DNA from: a virus
Strand: one strand, 5' to 3'
Length of the DNA: 40,926 nt
Virus record (IMG/VR): IMGVR_UViG_3300043425_000687
Span: 1 to 40,926 of that record
Under the pieces are notes generated by a model. The model was not told the origin of the DNA. It saw only the letters and a program-made list of their open reading frames with translations, and ran no database searches. This document shows positions 38,996 to 40,926 of the stretch, one piece after another. Numbering within the stretch: the first letter of the stretch is position 1; each line of letters starts with the position of its first letter. Made by a program: the position numbers and the translations under genes.

Positions 38996-39832
38996 TTAGT
39001 TAGCCATCATAATTACCCAGTTAGATCCATCACTCTGAAGCATTGCAAATTTCCCTGCGGTTGCCGACAGGATTGCCGTGCCGGCAGTATCGCTATTCAG
39101 GGGCTTCACATCGCTTGAAGCGCTGACGACTGAGTTTGCGGTTCGGTTCTTAAAATAAAGAATTCTTCCGGTGCAAGAAGAGGCGCTTGGAAGGGTTACC
39201 GAGCAGTTCGTGGTGTGAAAGATTACAGACGACACCAAGTCAGTGACAGTATAGGTCACTGCATCTACTTGAACCGGAGCGGCAAGAGCAATCGGTCCTT
39301 CAACGTGGAGCTTAGAGCTCGGAAGGATTGTGTTGATGCCGACATTGAATGTCGTTGAAACTCGGGCGACTTCGGTATTTCCAACGTAAAGCCTGATATT
39401 CCTGCCGGAGTCAGAAACGATAGATAGGTCGTTTGCGCCGTAACTAAAGCCGCCATGGCCAACGAGGTGGGTAGAAACACCGTTAACAAACTGAACCAAA
39501 GATCCGCCGTTAACTCCGGACTGGGAATTAATAACAACCTTCTTTTGACCGAAGGCTGCGCCCGACTGCCCTACGACGACATCGGCATCCGAAAAGACTC
39601 CTGCCCCATAAACCTCAATGCTGGCGTTATTGGTTCTAATTGCAATCCCGCTATCAGCCTGAAGAACCTCATAAGCCGGCTCAGTTAGGTCGGTAGAGGT
39701 AGCCTTCAGTGGGACAGAGATCGCGTTACCGGGGGCATCGAGTTTGTCGGAGTTCAGATTAATGAAGTTAGAGTCAACCTCGCTAGCAGTGAGCGGCGAG
39801 CCTTTTGCGATACGGGTTACGATAGTTGCCAT
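38996..39832 (-). CDS. Tail fibre-like protein on the leftward strand
   Basis: A 278-aa beta-rich protein. The opening TRIAKGSPLTASEVDSNFIN and NLNSDKLD is the conserved attachment motif of many phage fibre proteins. The remainder contains short repeated strands and ends in a compact FAMLQSDGSNWVIMMAN cap that resembles the C-terminal trimer tip of fibres. It is probably a side fibre or host-contact protein, and it is transcribed opposite the main tail genes. Confidence 0.75.
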   Translation of the reverse strand: MATIVTRIAKGSPLTASEVDSNFINLNSDKLDAPGNAISVPLKATSTDLTEPAYEVLQADSGIAIRTNNASIEVYGAGVFSDADVVVGQSGAAFGQKKVVINSQSGVNGGSLVQFVNGVSTHLVGHGGFSYGANDLSIVSDSGRNIRLYVGNTEVARVSTTFNVGINTILPSSKLHVEGPIALAAPVQVDAVTYTVTDLVSSVIFHTTNCSVTLPSASSCTGRILYFKNRTANSVVSASSDVKPLNSDTAGTAILSATAGKFAMLQSDGSNWVIMMAN

Positions 39833-39835
39833 TGC

Positions 39836-40162
39836 TTATTTCCCCCTGCCAAAGAAGCGACCAACGGGCTTATTTGCTTCTTCTTCGTAGATGTCTAAAT
39901 ACTCTTTGTACTGGCGAGCGTTCTCGCTCTTCTCTTCAGCGCTCATCTTTTCCACAGGCTTATCAAAACTAAGCTCGGTGCTTGCACCCTTTGCCAAGTT
40001 TGCCCGGATCAGCTCGCGGTACTTGCGCCTACGTTCGGCACCAGCCTGAAGGCTTTCCTTGCCTGAAAGGTTATGGCCCTTCTCGATATACTTATCCTGC
40101 GCGAAGTGGCCGAGATATTCGGTATTTTTAATCCCCTTGAGAGAAGGCTTTTTAATTTTCAT
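39836..40162 (-). CDS. Small basic protein, paralogue 1 (MKIKKPS family)
   Basis: A 108-aa protein beginning MKIKKPSLKGIKNTEYLGHF, with a YIEKGHN element soon after and a charged helical rest. The first about 30 residues match the neighbour at 40164-40481, so the two share a duplicated N-terminal module on unrelated tails. I start it at 40162 (AGAG 8-9 bases upstream) because this aligns with the paralogue; an ATG at 40240 would run into the upstream gene. Function unknown; possibly virion-associated. Confidence 0.7.
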   Translation of the reverse strand: MKIKKPSLKGIKNTEYLGHFAQDKYIEKGHNLSGKESLQAGAERRRKYRELIRANLAKGASTELSFDKPVEKMSAEEKSENARQYKEYLDIYEEEANKPVGRFFGRGK

Positions 40163-40163
40163 A

Positions 40164-40481
40164 TTAGTATCTCTTTTGGCGTTTAATCCCTGCGCGAATT
40201 GCTTCACGGAAATCGGCTGCCTTGCCGTAATTACGCTCAAGCTCTTGGGCGTATTTTTCCTGCTCTTTTTTAGCCTTCATTGCAGCAGGGCGACCCTTCT
40301 TTTCCCACTCAGACTGCTCCCGCTTCCTTTTCGCAGAAACGTCATAGGCCATTGGGATGTCCATATAGGACTCGCTTTTTGGCGTAGTGTTGTGGCCGTC
40401 CTGAATGAACTTATCTTTCTGGAACCGACCAAGATAGCTGACGTTCTTCATTCCACCAACTGATGGCTTTTTAATTTTCAT
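40164..40481 (-). CDS. Small basic protein, paralogue 2 (MKIKKPS family)
   Basis: A 105-aa protein beginning MKIKKPSVGGMKNVSYLGRF, with a FIQDGHN element, then a Lys/Arg/Glu-rich helical tail ending GIKRQKRY. The N-terminal module is shared with 39836-40162. Its start overlaps the stop of the 54-aa gene upstream as ATGA. The charged tail suggests nucleic-acid or protein packing; function unknown. Confidence 0.72.
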   Translation of the reverse strand: MKIKKPSVGGMKNVSYLGRFQKDKFIQDGHNTTPKSESYMDIPMAYDVSAKRKREQSEWEKKGRPAAMKAKKEQEKYAQELERNYGKAADFREAIRAGIKRQKRY

Positions 40482-40642
40482 TTCTTCACCTTGGGAAGTT
40501 TCTTCATTTTCGTGCCACGAAGTTTGCCGCGAGCCTCTTCTTTGGAAAGGCCGGGCACATTAATGGCTCCTCCAGCAACGGCTCCATAGAACTTTGCCTG
40601 CTGACGGGAGACTGGCTTCTTGTACTTTTTCTTGCCGGGCAT
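40478..40642 (-). CDS. Small basic phage protein (MPGKKKYKKP family)
   Basis: A 54-aa protein: MPGKKKYKKPVSRQQAKFYG, a Gly-rich turn (AVAGGAINVPG), then LSKEEARGKLRG and a lysine-rich end. I recall short proteins with this SRxQxKFxG...LS..EA...LRG pattern in many phages, usually near virion or terminase genes, with no known role. It overlaps both neighbours as ATGA, so translation is probably coupled. Confidence 0.72.
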   Translation of the reverse strand: MPGKKKYKKPVSRQQAKFYGAVAGGAINVPGLSKEEARGKLRGTKMKKLPKVKK

Positions 40643-40821
40643 CAGTCCATCTCCTCTTCATCTTCGACTTCCTCGCCGAGATATTCCATCTCGTAGGGAC
40701 CTTTGAGCGTCTTGCCTTTGTCGTTACAAGCGACAAGCTCGCTATACGAAATAGGCTTGGCAATGTAGCCGTCTCGGATTGCCATTGCGTCCACACCCTT
40801 AACCTTCATCTTCTTAGCCAT
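40642..40821 (-). CDS. Small hypothetical protein at the contig joint
   Basis: A 59-aa protein with a basic start (MAKKMKVKGVDAMAIRDGYI) and a strongly acidic end (GEEVEDEEEMD). The start at 40821 has GGAGG 8 bases upstream, located in the end of the DUF6321-like gene, whose stop it overlaps as TAATG across the contig joint. A further in-frame ATG at 40830 lacks that spacing. Function unknown. Confidence 0.7.
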   Translation of the reverse strand: MAKKMKVKGVDAMAIRDGYIAKPISYSELVACNDKGKTLKGPYEMEYLGEEVEDEEEMD

Positions 40822-40926
40822 TACGAACACCTCCAGCGTTTCAGGGCAGCGCCCTTTGGGGTTAGTTTACCGCCCTTACTTGTCGGGCCTTTGACACCTT
40901 TCATTCTAGCGCAGAATGACTTCCTT
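40799..40926. repeat. Terminal overlap of circular contig (right copy)
   Basis: This is the right-hand copy of the 128-base contig overlap. It holds the 5' end of the small lysine-rich gene that starts at 40821 and the 3' end of the DUF6321-like gene annotated at 23-289. Joining the copies gives a circle of about 40,798 bp. Confidence 0.9.

Noticed and set aside
1-40926. CRISPR array, insertion sequence or integrase
   Set aside because: No regularly spaced repeats of CRISPR length, no transposase or integrase motifs and no terminal inverted repeats were seen.

Overview
The window is the essentially complete genome of a tailed, short-tailed (podovirus-like) bacteriophage, assembled as a circular contig. 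Bases 1-128 repeat at 40799-40926 with three mismatches, so the unique unit is about 40.8 kb. I see no bacterial housekeeping genes, rRNA, integrase, lysogeny repressor or DNA polymerase. The signals point to a Gram-negative, probably proteobacterial, host: GGAG/GGAGG ribosome binding sites, a lipobox lipoprotein and two lytic transglycosylases. The host genus cannot be read from the sequence. Absence of lysogeny genes suggests, but does not prove, a lytic lifestyle.

Layout. There are two transcription blocks. The leftward block starts at about 15.28 kb, runs down to position 1 and continues across the contig joint to 38.77 kb. It opens with replication genes: a lambda-O-like initiator (14540-15277) and a DnaB-type helicase (13666-14550). 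Next come small membrane and lysis-like genes (12734-13349), a CsrA-like protein (12431-12613) and a metallophosphoesterase fused to a homing-endonuclease-associated repeat (10868-11812). A roughly 1 kb non-coding region packed with repeats follows (9730-10715). After it come a MoxR AAA+ ATPase with its partner gene, a set of small unknown genes, and a recombination module: PD-(D/E)XK nuclease with Fe-S cysteines, Sak4-like ATPase and DUF669-like ssDNA-binding protein. The block ends with virion-type genes and very small basic proteins around the joint.

The rightward block (15.36-38.79 kb) is the late module. It holds a tRNA-like gene, small terminase, a 1019-aa spike, decoration-like proteins, large terminase, portal, scaffold-like protein, N4-gp56-type major capsid protein, tail adaptor and nozzle proteins, a tail fibre, a set of internal/ejection proteins that includes a virion transglycosylase, and a second transglycosylase that is the best endolysin candidate. 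The two blocks converge near 38.78 kb.

How it works together (inference). The phage appears to use host polymerase, supplying its own initiator, helicase and annealing/exonuclease recombination set. Many leftward genes overlap as ATGA or TAATG, implying translational coupling. The most interesting signals are a repeated module of 10-bp-phased repeats followed by a GCTCA-N4-TGAGC palindrome, present both inside the initiator gene and in the non-coding region (candidate origin/regulatory hub); a tRNA-like gene with a 16-nt anticodon loop; a CsrA-like regulator; a pair of genes overlapping by 263 bp on opposite strands; and possible RNA structures at 11865-12010 and 32155-32236.
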